Origin: an uncultured bacterium
GTDB taxonomy: Bacteria > Elusimicrobiota > Elusimicrobia > Elusimicrobiales > Elusimicrobiaceae
DNA: 64,000 nt
Assembly: GCA_949294085.1 (NCBI GenBank)
Contig: CASFFX010000006.1
Coordinates: 228,256 to 292,255, forward strand
Direction of reading: 5' to 3'
The translations under genes and the position numbers were made by a program. The notes beneath the pieces are model-generated. The model ran no database searches. It had not been told where the DNA came from and worked only from the letters and a program-made list of their open reading frames with translations. Positions 42,536-51,141 of the stretch are shown in pieces (within the stretch, counting starts at the first letter, position 1; each line of letters begins with the position of its first letter).

Positions 42536-42565
42536 AAAAAGAAGCCCCTCACAGGGAGGGGCTTT
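42536..42565 (-). terminator. Terminator of tsf
   Basis: AAGCCCCTC with GAGGGGCTT, 5-base loop, T run on the minus strand. Confidence 0.85.
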
Positions 42566-42568
42566 AGA

Positions 42569-43393
42569 TTAGAAGCGAACGAAACGAACGACTTTCAGTT
42601 CACAACCCAAATTCTTGGATTCTTCGGCCAGGTAATCGGCAACGGTTTTTTTGTTGTCTTTAATGGTCGGCTGTTCCAAGAGGCAGTTTTCTTTGGCAAA
42701 CTTTTTCACTTTGCCGGGCAGCATTTTTTCAATGGTGGCGGCAGGTTTGCCTTCGTTAATCGCCTGGGTTTTGTAGATGTCCAGCTCGCGGTCAATGACG
42801 GCTTGCGGGATGTCTTTCGCATCTACCCAGCCGCTCTGCATCCCTACGGTGTGCATCGCCAGCCCGCGGGCAATTTCTTTGGCTTTTTCCATATCTTTGC
42901 AATTGCCGATGACGGCCAATTCCAAAATGGAAGCTTTTTTGTTGTCGGAGTGCACATAGTAAGCCATCACGCTGCCTTCGGCGGGCGTCCAGTTGTAGCC
43001 GCCTTTGAAGGTGGTGTTCTCGCCAAATTTCGGCGCTTGTTCGTTAATCATGGCTTTGATGTGTTCGTCGTTGGCATAGTCCAACCCGGGGTGTTCCAAA
43101 ACGTATTGGGCCAAATCATCGGCCAATTTAATAAAGGCGTCCGTTTTGGCAACAAAGTCCGTTTCGCAGCCCAGATAGACCATGGCAAAATTTTTACCGT
43201 CGGTTTTGATGGATACCCGGCCTTCTTTGGTTTCGCGGTCGGAGCGTTTGGCCATATCCGCCAAGCCTTTCTTGCGCAAAAACACGATGGCTTGTTCCAT
43301 ATCGTCTTTGCATTCCACCAGGGCTTTTTTGCAATCCATCAAGCCAGCGCCGGTTTTTTCTCTAAGGATTTTAATGTTTTCGGCTAAAGACAT
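42569..43393 (-). CDS. tsf: Elongation factor Ts
   Basis: A 274-residue nucleotide exchange factor for EF-Tu. The N-terminal UBA-like domain LREKTGAGLMDCKKALVECK is followed by EQAIVFLRKKGLADMAKR and the core with VYLGCETDFVAKTDAF. Length standard. CAGGAG lies upstream. It follows rpsB as in nearly all bacteria. Confidence 0.96.
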   Translation of the reverse strand: MSLAENIKILREKTGAGLMDCKKALVECKDDMEQAIVFLRKKGLADMAKRSDRETKEGRVSIKTDGKNFAMVYLGCETDFVAKTDAFIKLADDLAQYVLEHPGLDYANDEHIKAMINEQAPKFGENTTFKGGYNWTPAEGSVMAYYVHSDNKKASILELAVIGNCKDMEKAKEIARGLAMHTVGMQSGWVDAKDIPQAVIDRELDIYKTQAINEGKPAATIEKMLPGKVKKFAKENCLLEQPTIKDNKKTVADYLAEESKNLGCELKVVRFVRF

Positions 43394-43427
43394 TTTGTTC
43401 TCCTGTTAATAGGGGTTAAATCTGAGC

Positions 43428-43456
43428 GAAAGTTCCCGGCCTGGCCGGGAACTTTC
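43428..43456. terminator. Perfect hairpin between rpsB and tsf
   Basis: A perfect 13-bp stem GAAAGTTCCCGGC/GCCGGGAACTTTC with loop CTG. There is no T run, so it is more likely an mRNA processing, stabilising or attenuation element than a full terminator. Confidence 0.5.
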
Positions 43457-43466
43457 GTGAGCAATC

Positions 43467-44516
43467 TTATTTGGCTTCTTCGGCCGGAGCTTTTTCTTCC
43501 TTCGCTTCGGCTTTCGGTTCCGCTTCGCCTTCGGCTTTCGCTTTGGCTTTTACGGTTTTTTTGGCTTTGGAAGCAGCCGGTTTTTTGGCGGCCGTTTTCT
43601 TTTTGGCGGCCGGTTTTTCGGCTTCTTTGGCTTCTTTTACTTCTTCGGCCGGGGCTTCCGCTTTGGCTTCTTCTTTGGCAGGTTCTTCCACTTTCACCGT
43701 TTCTTCCACTACCACTTCGGCAGCGGCGGGAGCGGCGGCTTCGGCTTTTTCGGCCGCGAGCATGGCAGATTCAAAAGCTTGCGCCATCACCGGGTTTTCG
43801 GCCGGTTTGTTTTCGGCAGCTTTTACGGCTTCCAGTTCGGCTTTGCCTTCCAAAATAGAGTCCGCAATCGCGCTGCAGAACAATTTGATGGAGCGGGCCG
43901 CATCGTCGTTACCGGGGATCGGCAGGCTGATCATATCGGGATCGGCGTTGGTGTCGCACACGGCTACCACCGGAATACCCAACGCGTGGGATTCGCGCAC
44001 GGCGCCGGCGGTGTCCACCGGGTCAATGACGAATACGACGTCCGGCAATACTTTCATATCGCGGATGCCGCCCAGCAGTTTCTGCAAGCGGACCATTTCT
44101 TTGGTCAAGCGGCTGGCTTCTTTTTTGGAGATGGCTTTGAACACGCCCGAAGATTCCCATTTTTCCAATTCGTTGAGTCTTTCTACCGATTTTTTAACGG
44201 TTTGGAAGTTGGTCAGCGTACCGCCGAGCCATTTTTCGTGGATGCAAAAAGCACCGCAGCGGGCGGCTTCGGCCTGGATGGCTTCCTGGGCTTGTTTTTT
44301 GGTACCGACGAACAAAAATTTGGCGCCTTTTTTACTTTCTTCTTTAATAAAAGCGCAGGCTTTTTTCAGTTCTTTGGCGGTTTTTTGTAAGTCTAAGATA
44401 TGGACGCCGTTTCTTTCTCCAAAGATAAAGCGGCCCATTTTGGGGTTCCAGCGGGAAGTTTGGTGCCCAAAGTGCACACCGGCTTCCAGCATGGCTTTCA
44501 TAGATACGTTGCTCAT
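43467..44516 (-). CDS. rpsB: 30S ribosomal protein S2 with long Lys/Ala/Glu tail
   Basis: A 349-residue S2, about 100 longer than usual. The normal part starts [20 protein letters not shown], and includes [30 protein letters not shown] and [15 protein letters not shown]. From about residue 245 the protein is low-complexity: first Ala/Glu-rich ([14 protein letters not shown]), then H1-like lysine-rich ([19 protein letters not shown]), then acidic again. The tail should be disordered on the ribosome surface. Start at 44516 is fixed by a CAGGAG site; 44537 is too early. It has a promoter about 130 bases upstream. Confidence 0.95.
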   Translation of the reverse strand: MSNVSMKAMLEAGVHFGHQTSRWNPKMGRFIFGERNGVHILDLQKTAKELKKACAFIKEESKKGAKFLFVGTKKQAQEAIQAEAARCGAFCIHEKWLGGTLTNFQTVKKSVERLNELEKWESSGVFKAISKKEASRLTKEMVRLQKLLGGIRDMKVLPDVVFVIDPVDTAGAVRESHALGIPVVAVCDTNADPDMISLPIPGNDDAARSIKLFCSAIADSILEGKAELEAVKAAENKPAENPVMAQAFESAMLAAEKAEAAAPAAAEVVVEETVKVEEPAKEEAKAEAPAEEVKEAKEAEKPAAKKKTAAKKPAASKAKKTVKAKAKAEGEAEPKAEAKEEKAPAEEAK

Positions 44517-44538
44517 GTTTTTCTCCTGTGGCCGCAAC

Positions 44539-44631
44539 CTAAATTAGGGAAGGGGATTCCCCGGTGGTTTTGGCCTGGGGTGTCGTCGGGACTGGCTTTG
44601 ATTTACAAACTTTTTTCGCTATCCCGCTCAT
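44539..44631 (-). CDS. Possible 30-codon leader ORF upstream of rpsB
   Basis: An ATG at 44631, shortly after the predicted transcription start, opens a 30-codon frame (begins [15 protein letters not shown]) that stops 22 bases before the rpsB ATG. A GGGG/CCCC stem lies in its last codons. Ribosome site is poor (AAGG). It may be a leader peptide or an accidental frame in the untranslated leader. Confidence 0.25.
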   Translation of the reverse strand: MSGIAKKVCKSKPVPTTPQAKTTGESPSLI

Positions 44632-44647
44632 ATTACACCTTGTAACT

Positions 44648-44676
44648 ATTATAGCATAAAAGCCCCGGCAAGCCAA
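44648..44676 (-). promoter_or_regulatory. Promoter of the rpsB operon
   Basis: Leftward TTGGCT (44671-44676), 17-base spacer, extended -10 TGC-TATAAT (44648-44653). Leader of about 125 bases. Confidence 0.7.
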
Positions 44677-44744
44677 CAGGGCCCCGATTGGGGGGAAAAA
44701 CGAGGCACTTTGATTATACTTTATTTGAGGGCGCTTCCGGGCGC

Positions 44745-44779
44745 AAAAAAACCGCGGGACCTAAAAGCCCCGCGGTTTT
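44745..44779 (-). terminator. Terminator of the repeat barrel gene
   Basis: AAAACCGCGGG with CCCGCGGTTTT, 10-base loop, T run on the minus strand. Confidence 0.85.
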
Positions 44780-44796
44780 GGTTAAAACGTTCCGTA

Positions 44797-45315
44797 TTAG
44801 AAGCGGCCGTTTACAATTACCATCGCCGGGAACCAACCGTTTTCGGCAATGTTGAGCAGCCCGATTTGCAGGCCGTTAATGTTTTTGGCGTAGTTGACGA
44901 AGCCCAACTGCAAGCCTTTCATGTATTCGGCTTGGTTAAAGAAGCCCCATTGCAGCCCGGTGGTGCTGTTCATAGACAGGTTGACCACACCGAACTGGGC
45001 CCCCATAATGGTGTCGTTTTTCGTCAGCAGACCGAACTGCGCCCCTTTGACCTGGTTGGCCAAGTTGACGATCCAGCTCATGCTGGCGCCGGTCAAATCG
45101 TATTCGGTTTGGGCAAACAGAAAGTCAAACTGTACGCCGGTTACGGTAGCGGTTTTGGAAGCGATACCCAAATCTACCCCTTGAACGTCGTGGATGTTGT
45201 TCGGAACGGCTACGGCAATTTCGTCCCAGAGGGAGAGTTTCAACGCTCCCGTTTCCGCGGCGGCGGGCAATACGGCGGCCATGAAAACCGCCACAAGTAA
45301 AGCCAATTTCTTCAT
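44797..45315 (-). CDS. Outer-membrane surface repeat protein (LA_2272-like repeats)
   Basis: A 172-residue protein with a Sec signal peptide (MKKLALLVAVFMAAVLPAAA). The rest consists of short beta repeats of the form G-x-Q-[FLWI]-G-[LFV]-x-N (VKGAQFGLLTKN, IMGAQFGVVNLS, TTGLQWGFFNQA, MKGLQLGFVNYA, INGLQIGLLNIA). This pattern is known from LA_2272-type surface repeat proteins. It ends MVIVNGRF with C-terminal Phe, consistent with BAM-dependent insertion. Monocistronic, with a TACAAT box and a GGAGG site. Function unknown. Confidence 0.8.
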   Translation of the reverse strand: MKKLALLVAVFMAAVLPAAAETGALKLSLWDEIAVAVPNNIHDVQGVDLGIASKTATVTGVQFDFLFAQTEYDLTGASMSWIVNLANQVKGAQFGLLTKNDTIMGAQFGVVNLSMNSTTGLQWGFFNQAEYMKGLQLGFVNYAKNINGLQIGLLNIAENGWFPAMVIVNGRF

Positions 45316-45436
45316 GTGTGTTTATTTCCTCCGTTTTGGTAGAGATGTTTCTTACCGTTTTTATTGTAGCACTTTTTAATGAATTTTTTAACAGAAAACA
45401 AGATTAGAAAGTGGTAAAATACTAAAAGAGGTAATT

Positions 45437-46939
45437 ATGAACATAAACTTGGTTTCTTTCAATCCGCTGGCGGCTGATGTCGCCGGCAACGCTTCCCGCT
45501 TGACGGACATTTTGCGGGCTCCCGCACCCAAAGGCGATTTGGTGGTATTTCCGGAGGCGGCCCTTTGCGGCTGCCCGCTGTTTGATTTGTTTGACGATAA
45601 ACGCCTGCTGGCGCAAAATGCGGCCGCATTAAAAGAAATTGCCAAAGAAACCAAGGAGACCGCCGTGGTGCTGGGCTATGCGGACCGCCAAAACGGCCAA
45701 TCGGTTACGGCCGCGGCGTATATATATAAGGGAAAGATTACCAAAATTTTTGACACGGAAACCGTTGTCCTTAAAGGCGAAAAAATCCAGCTGGTGCTGG
45801 GCCAGCCGCAGGACACCGCCTGCGACCCGGATGCCGATGCGGTGGTATTTCTGACGGCGGTTCCCTATCTGAAAGGAACTTTTGCGCCCCGGCTGGACGC
45901 GCTGAAAAAATTTGCCAAAAAACACGCCGTGTGTGCGCTCGTGTGCAATTTGCTGGGCGGCGGGGACGGGATGATTTTTGACGGGCAGGTGGCTGCCGCC
46001 GACAAAAAAGGCAACCTCGTCTTGCTGGGGGAACCTTTTCGCGGGCAAGTGCTCACTTTGGATACGCAAGCCAAACATACGCCCGTTTCTTATCAAACCG
46101 CGCCGCAGGAAGAATTGCTCAACGCGCTGTCGTTTGGCCTGCGCGATTATGTGCACAAAAGCGGGATGGACAAAGTGGTCTTTGGCATCAGCGGCGGCAT
46201 AGATTCCGCCTTTACTGCCGTGTTGGCGGCGCGTGCGTTGGGCGGAGAAAGTGTGTATTGCGTGTCGCTCCCGTCCTACTGCACCAGCGATTTAAGCAAA
46301 ACCCTGGCCGGCCAGCTGGCCCGCACGCTGGGGGTGAATTTGGAAGAAGTGGGCGTGGTGCCGGCGTTGGCCAGCGTGAAGGAGGCCATGGCGCATATCG
46401 TGTCTCACCCCAAAGACACGACGGAGCAGGAACTGCAGTCCCGCTTGCGCACCACCATTTTGGGCGCGCTTGCCAGCGAATACAAAGCTATGCTGATTTC
46501 CACCGACGACAAAAGCGAGTGCGCGGTAGGGTCGTTTGTGTTGTATGGCGATGCGGGCGGAAGCTTGCAGCCGCTGGGGGATTTGTACAAAAGCGAAATT
46601 TACGAACTGGCCGAGTACCTTAATAAGAAAGGGGAGCTGATTCCGCGCGGCATTATTGAGCGGGCTCCCACCTCCGAATTGAGTCCCAACCAAAAAGACG
46701 AAGATTTGCTGCCGCCCTATGGCGTGCTGGACAAAATTTTGCAGGCGTATTTGGAAGAAGGCAAATCGGCGGACGAAATTGCCAAAAAACTCCGCTTGAA
46801 AGCCGCCGTGGTAACCGACGTGTTGACCCGCGTCAACCAGGCCGATTTGAAACGCCGCCAAACGGCGCCTGCACTGCAGGTAAGCGCGCATCCGTTTGCG
46901 TCTGTGCTGCGGCCGATTATTAAAAAGGTACACCTGTAA
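45437..46939 (+). CDS. nadE: NAD+ synthase, two-domain form with degenerate glutaminase half
   Basis: A 500-residue protein joining an N-terminal nitrilase-like domain (1-230) to a C-terminal ATP-pyrophosphatase domain. The synthetase half is intact: VVFGISGGIDSAFTAVLAAR (P-loop SGGIDS), STDDKSECAVG and YGDAGGSLQPLGD. In the glutaminase half Glu40 (VFPEAALCG) is kept. The segment that normally carries the catalytic Lys (YRKxxLPNYGVFDE) is deleted, and the nucleophile motif (ICEDIW) is replaced by LVLGQPQDT. It is about 70 residues shorter than glutamine-dependent NadE. It likely uses free ammonia. Operon: nadE-S8 protease-MATE with 1-base gaps. AGAGGT precedes the ATG. Confidence 0.9.
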   Translation: MNINLVSFNPLAADVAGNASRLTDILRAPAPKGDLVVFPEAALCGCPLFDLFDDKRLLAQNAAALKEIAKETKETAVVLGYADRQNGQSVTAAAYIYKGKITKIFDTETVVLKGEKIQLVLGQPQDTACDPDADAVVFLTAVPYLKGTFAPRLDALKKFAKKHAVCALVCNLLGGGDGMIFDGQVAAADKKGNLVLLGEPFRGQVLTLDTQAKHTPVSYQTAPQEELLNALSFGLRDYVHKSGMDKVVFGISGGIDSAFTAVLAARALGGESVYCVSLPSYCTSDLSKTLAGQLARTLGVNLEEVGVVPALASVKEAMAHIVSHPKDTTEQELQSRLRTTILGALASEYKAMLISTDDKSECAVGSFVLYGDAGGSLQPLGDLYKSEIYELAEYLNKKGELIPRGIIERAPTSELSPNQKDEDLLPPYGVLDKILQAYLEEGKSADEIAKKLRLKAAVVTDVLTRVNQADLKRRQTAPALQVSAHPFASVLRPIIKKVHL

Positions 46940-46940
46940 T

Positions 46941-47939
46941 ATGCGGCGAATTTGGGCGGCTGTGGTCGGGCTTTTCCTCTGTTTGAGCGTCTATGGAAAG
47001 GACACCCTCTTTCTGGGCCCCACCAACCTGCGCGTGAGCGAGGAGGGGGAATTTTCGTGGGTGGATATGACCCCGAAACCGGAAGAGTTTGACAACCTGT
47101 GGGCGTACCGGAAATATCCGTTGGAAAAGAAGCTGACGGGGCTGGGCGTCAATGTGGCCGTGGCGGACAGCGGGATTACCTCGCACACGGAATTTAACGG
47201 CAAGCACATTATGGGGCAGGATTTTACCCTCTCCGGCGCGTTGACCGACGTAAAAAATCACGGCACGGGGCTGGCCGGCATTATCGGGGCGCGCGGCGTG
47301 CGGTTCACGGGGGTGGCGCCTTCGGCTTCTTTGTTGATTTATAAAATAGATGACGGCAGCCGGCTGATTGGCCCGCAGGCGGCCGCGGCGGCCGTTAATA
47401 CGCTGTTAAACTACAACGAGCAAAACCCCACCCGCAAAATCACGGTGCTGAATTTGAGCTATGGCGTGTCCGGCGGCGGCTATGCGGCGCTGACCCAAGC
47501 CGTCAACCGGGCGCACGATTCCGGCGTTACCGTGGTTTCTCCCGCCGGCAATTACGGATTTCCGGGAGTTTTTTATCCGGCCAATTTGTCCACCGTCCTT
47601 GCGGTAAGCGCGCTGGCGGCGGACGGCAAATCCCTCTATCCCGGGTCCTCGTACGGGCCGGAAGTGGATTTTATTGCCCCGGGGGACCGCGTCTATACGG
47701 CGTCGGCCGACGGGGATTATACGCTGATGAGCGGCACTTCCGCCGCGGCGGCGTTTGTCAGCGCGGCGGCCGCTTTGGCCGTGGAAGGATTGCAAAAACA
47801 ACTGGGCCGCTATCCGACGGCGGAAGAAGTAAAAGACGCCTTAAAAAAAGCGGCCGTCAAAATACCGGGCCTGCCCGATATTGCCCAAGGTAACGGCCTG
47901 ATTGACGTGCGCCTGCTGGAAAAACAATTCGTGAAATAA
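46941..47939 (+). CDS. Subtilisin-like S8 serine protease, exported
   Basis: A 332-residue protein with a signal peptide (MRRIWAAVVGLFLCLSVYG). The catalytic triad is visible: Asp in NVAVADSGITSHTEF, His in NHGTGLAGIIGARG, Ser in LMSGTSAAAAFVSAAAALA. The oxyanion Asn is in SPAGNYG. The propeptide is short. It should be an active periplasmic or secreted protease. It starts 1 base after the nadE stop (start chosen at 46941) and ends 1 base before the MATE start, so the three are coupled even though their functions look unrelated. Confidence 0.9.
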   Translation: MRRIWAAVVGLFLCLSVYGKDTLFLGPTNLRVSEEGEFSWVDMTPKPEEFDNLWAYRKYPLEKKLTGLGVNVAVADSGITSHTEFNGKHIMGQDFTLSGALTDVKNHGTGLAGIIGARGVRFTGVAPSASLLIYKIDDGSRLIGPQAAAAAVNTLLNYNEQNPTRKITVLNLSYGVSGGGYAALTQAVNRAHDSGVTVVSPAGNYGFPGVFYPANLSTVLAVSALAADGKSLYPGSSYGPEVDFIAPGDRVYTASADGDYTLMSGTSAAAAFVSAAAALAVEGLQKQLGRYPTAEEVKDALKKAAVKIPGLPDIAQGNGLIDVRLLEKQFVK

Positions 47940-47940
47940 A

Positions 47941-49308
47941 ATGACTGCTTTAACTGCCAAAAAACCTCGTAAAATTATCCGTCAAAAACTCTTTCGCTTG
48001 ACCAGCCCGATTTTTGTGGAAACGCTGCTGATCATGACCACCGGCGCGGTGGACGTGTTTATGCTCAGCCGCTATTCGGACGAAACCGTCGCCGCGGGCG
48101 GCGTGGTCAACCAATTGCTCAACCTGGTGTTTATTCTATACGGCATTACCACGCTGGGGACCTCGGTGCTGTGCTCGCAATATTTGGGGGCGCGGCAAAA
48201 AAAGAACGTGGCGCAGGTGATTGGTGTGTCGCTGTTGGCCAATTTGGGGATGGGGCTGTTGGTCAGCGCGGGGCTGTTTTTGTTTGCCTATCCGTCGCTT
48301 AAGCTGATGGGGCTGGACGACAGCCTGATTGGTTACGGGGTTTCGTATATGAAAATTGTGGGCGGATTTTCATTTTTGCAGGCGCTTTCCATGACGCTTT
48401 CCGCCATTTTGCGCAGCCACAACAAAGCCTACTATCCGATGTTCGTTACGCTATTTATCAACGTGGTCAACGTGATAGGCAACTATTTGCTGATTTTCGG
48501 AAATTTCGGCGCGCCCCGGCTGGGCATTACCGGGGCCGGCATTTCCACCTCGGCCAGCCGGCTGTTGGCGGTGGGGCTGCTGGCGTACATTTTGTTTACC
48601 AAAGTTACGCCGGTGCCGGAACGGAAGCTGTTTAAGCCGTTCCCGTGGGATAAAATTAAAAACTTGCTGACAATCGGCCTGCCGGCGGCGGGGGAACAGG
48701 TGTCGTACAACTTGTCGCAGGTGTTGATTACGTATTTTTCCGTGATGCTGGGCACCGCCGCGCTGACGGCCCGCACCTACGCGATGAGTATTGTGATGTT
48801 TTCGTACGTGTTTGCCATGGCCATTGGGCAGGGGGCGGCCATTTCCATCGGCCATTTGATTGGCGAGGAGCGGGAAAATGCCGCGTTCTCGGTGGAAAAG
48901 TATTCCATCAAGCTGGCGATGTTGGTCAGCGTGTGTATTTCGGTGCTGACGGCGCTGGTGGGGACGGACATTTTTAAGCTGCTTTCGTCCAACCCGGAAG
49001 TGATTTCCCTGGGCGCTACGGTGTTGTATATTGATGTACTGCTGGAAATCGGCCGCGCGGTGAATATTACGTCGGTCAACTCGCTCAATGCGGCGGGGGA
49101 CGTGATGTACCCGTTCATTACGGGCGTGATTGTGATGTGGGGGGTCGCCACGCTGCTGGCCTATGTGCTGGGCATTTGGTGGGGGTGGGGGCTCAACGGC
49201 ATCTGGCTGGCGATGACGCTGGACGAAAACATCCGTGCCGTTGTGTTTGAACGCCGCTGGAAAAGCCGCAAGTGGGAAAACAAAAGCTTTACGCACCGCC
49301 ACGTCTGA
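47941..49308 (+). CDS. MATE-family efflux transporter
   Basis: A 455-residue membrane protein with about 12 helices in two similar halves, as in multidrug and toxin extrusion transporters. Typical features: PIFVETLLIMTTGAVDVFMLSRY near the N-terminus, GAGISTSASRLLAVGLLAYI and LPAAGEQVSYNLSQV at the start of the second half, GQGAAISIGHLIGEE. It exports drugs or metabolites in exchange for Na+ or H+. Substrate unknown. Third gene of the nadE operon. Confidence 0.92.
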   Translation: MTALTAKKPRKIIRQKLFRLTSPIFVETLLIMTTGAVDVFMLSRYSDETVAAGGVVNQLLNLVFILYGITTLGTSVLCSQYLGARQKKNVAQVIGVSLLANLGMGLLVSAGLFLFAYPSLKLMGLDDSLIGYGVSYMKIVGGFSFLQALSMTLSAILRSHNKAYYPMFVTLFINVVNVIGNYLLIFGNFGAPRLGITGAGISTSASRLLAVGLLAYILFTKVTPVPERKLFKPFPWDKIKNLLTIGLPAAGEQVSYNLSQVLITYFSVMLGTAALTARTYAMSIVMFSYVFAMAIGQGAAISIGHLIGEERENAAFSVEKYSIKLAMLVSVCISVLTALVGTDIFKLLSSNPEVISLGATVLYIDVLLEIGRAVNITSVNSLNAAGDVMYPFITGVIVMWGVATLLAYVLGIWWGWGLNGIWLAMTLDENIRAVVFERRWKSRKWENKSFTHRHV

Positions 49309-49328
49309 CGCAGCGGACTTTATTTTGC

Positions 49329-49334
49329 TAAAAT
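49329..49334 (+). promoter_or_regulatory. -10 element 6 bases from the yceD-type gene start
   Basis: TAAAAT with a 6-base gap to the ATG at 49341; predicted leaderless mRNA. Confidence 0.55.
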
Positions 49335-49340
49335 ATACCT

Positions 49341-49835
49341 ATGAGCGAAAATTCATTTTACAGAGATTACGACGTCCCGCCGGATTTGCAGTTCAAAACG
49401 GCCGACATCATCCGCATGGGCGGGCTGGACTGCACGGCCCAGCTGAGTCCCAAATATTTTGAGGACGTTTTCGCCCAGCCAAACAAAATCACCCAGGTAA
49501 CGGTATCGCTTTCCTTTTCGGTGGCTTCGGCCGAAATTTTGGTGCGTGGCAAAATTGCCGGCAAACGCCTGGTGCAGTGCGCCCGCTGCCTGAAGATGAC
49601 CGAGCAGAACTTTGCGGAAGAATTTTTGGAAACATATAGCAACAAATTAGAAATAATTGATATAATGTTACTGGTAAGACAAACGCTGGCTTTAACGGAG
49701 GAAATCCGTTTTCTATGCAAGCCCGATTGCAAGGGGCTGTGCCCTCTGTGCGGGCAGGACTTGAACGTCGCACCGTGCAGTTGCAAGCCGGTGAATTTGT
49801 CCCCTTTCGCTATGCTGAAAGGAAAATTTAAGTAA
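49341..49835 (+). CDS. DUF177/YceD-family protein
   Basis: A 164-residue YceD-like protein, nearly always encoded before rpmF and tied to rRNA/50S metabolism. The first Cys pair is in VQCARCLKM, and the C-terminal Cys cluster is in LCKPDCKGLCPLCGQ and VAPCSC, a probable metal-binding site. First gene of the yceD-rpmF-plsX-fabG-acpP-rnc run. Exact biochemical role is not established. Confidence 0.85.
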   Translation: MSENSFYRDYDVPPDLQFKTADIIRMGGLDCTAQLSPKYFEDVFAQPNKITQVTVSLSFSVASAEILVRGKIAGKRLVQCARCLKMTEQNFAEEFLETYSNKLEIIDIMLLVRQTLALTEEIRFLCKPDCKGLCPLCGQDLNVAPCSCKPVNLSPFAMLKGKFK

Positions 49836-49878
49836 GAATTCACTAGAATTTTACTAGAGTAAAACAGGAGTTAGACCA

Positions 49879-50088
49879 ATGCCGAATCCAAAGAAAAAAC
49901 ACACTCGTTCCCGCCGGGACATGAGAAGATCTCACAATTCCGGAGTAGAATTGCCGCAGCTCGTGGCCTGCCCGAATTGCCACTCTCCCAGACTGCCGCA
50001 CAACGTCTGCCCGACTTGCGGGTTCTATAAAGACAGAGTGGTCGTGGCCCAAAAAACCAAAGCTGAACCGACTGAAGAAGCCAAATAA
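49879..50088 (+). CDS. rpmF: 50S ribosomal protein L32
   Basis: A 69-residue L32. MPNPKKKHTRSRRDMRRSHN is the conserved basic N-terminus, and CPNCHSPRLPHNVCPTCGFY gives the four-Cys zinc site, so this is the zinc-binding form. ACAGGAG precedes the ATG. Its position between yceD and plsX is conserved across bacteria. Confidence 0.96.
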   Translation: MPNPKKKHTRSRRDMRRSHNSGVELPQLVACPNCHSPRLPHNVCPTCGFYKDRVVVAQKTKAEPTEEAK

Positions 50089-50094
50089 CGGTTT

Positions 50095-51141
50095 ATGATG
50101 AAAATAGCCCTGGACGCATTAGGCGGAGATTTCGGCGCAAAACCCAACGTGTTGGGTGCTTTGAAAGCCGTCAAGAACCTGGATGTAGAGGTAATCTTGG
50201 TGGGGGACGAAGTGGTATTGCGCCGTGAACTCAGAGCGTTGGGCTACGCGGATGTGCCCAAAAACATATCCATCGTCCACGCTCCCCGAACTATAGACAT
50301 GGGTGCCGAACCCGCCAAAGAATGCCGCAGCAAAAAAGACGCCAGCATCGTGGTGTGTGCCAATTTGGTACGCCGCGGGCAGGCGGACGCTTTTGTTTCC
50401 GCCGGGCACTCCGGCGCGGCCATGGTGGCGGCGCTGTTTGGCATGGGCCGCATTAAAGGCGTCCAGCGGCCGGCTATTGCCACGCCGATGCCTACGTACA
50501 AAGGCGTGAGCTTGTTGTTGGACGGCGGCGCTAACGCCGACTGCAAACCGATTCACCTGCTGCAGTTTGCGGTGATGGGGTCTGCCTATATGCAAAAAGT
50601 TTTTGATATTCCGGCCCCGTCCGTGGGCATTTTGTCCATCGGGGAAGAGGAAACCAAAGGAAACTTTTTGGTCAAACACACCATCCCGCATATGCGCGAG
50701 ATTGGCGTGAATTTCAAAGGAACCGTAGAAGGCCGCGACGTGAACACCGGCGATACGGACGTGATTGTGTGCGACGGATTTGTGGGCAACATCGTGTTGA
50801 AAATGGCGGAAGGACTAGCCAAAACGATGATTAACATGATTAAGCGCGAAATCAAGAAACGTCCGCTGGCCATGTTGGGCGCGTTGCTTTCGCGCGGGGC
50901 CTTCAAGGCCGTCAAAGACCACACCAACCCCGATTGTTACGGCGGTGCTCCGCTGGTGGGGGTAAACGGCGTGGCCATTATTTCGCACGGCAAATCCAAC
51001 GAGATTGCCATTTATAACGCCATCAAAACGGCGGCTCGGTTGGTGGAAAAAGATTTTATCGGCGACATTGCCGCCAAAATGGCCGCTTTGAAACCTACGT
51101 TTGAAACCATTGAAAAAGAAATTCATCAGGAGGAAGCCTAA
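50095..51141 (+). CDS. plsX: Phosphate acyltransferase PlsX
   Basis: A 348-residue enzyme converting acyl-ACP to acyl-phosphate for phospholipid synthesis. IALDALGGDFGAKPNVLGAL, VSAGHSGAAMVAAL, RPAIATPMPT, LLDGGANADCKP and CDGFVGNIVLKMAEG are family motifs. ATG codons at 50095 and 50098 are both possible. Its stop overlaps the fabG start by 1 base (TAATG). Confidence 0.95.
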   Translation: MMKIALDALGGDFGAKPNVLGALKAVKNLDVEVILVGDEVVLRRELRALGYADVPKNISIVHAPRTIDMGAEPAKECRSKKDASIVVCANLVRRGQADAFVSAGHSGAAMVAALFGMGRIKGVQRPAIATPMPTYKGVSLLLDGGANADCKPIHLLQFAVMGSAYMQKVFDIPAPSVGILSIGEEETKGNFLVKHTIPHMREIGVNFKGTVEGRDVNTGDTDVIVCDGFVGNIVLKMAEGLAKTMINMIKREIKKRPLAMLGALLSRGAFKAVKDHTNPDCYGGAPLVGVNGVAIISHGKSNEIAIYNAIKTAARLVEKDFIGDIAAKMAALKPTFETIEKEIHQEEA

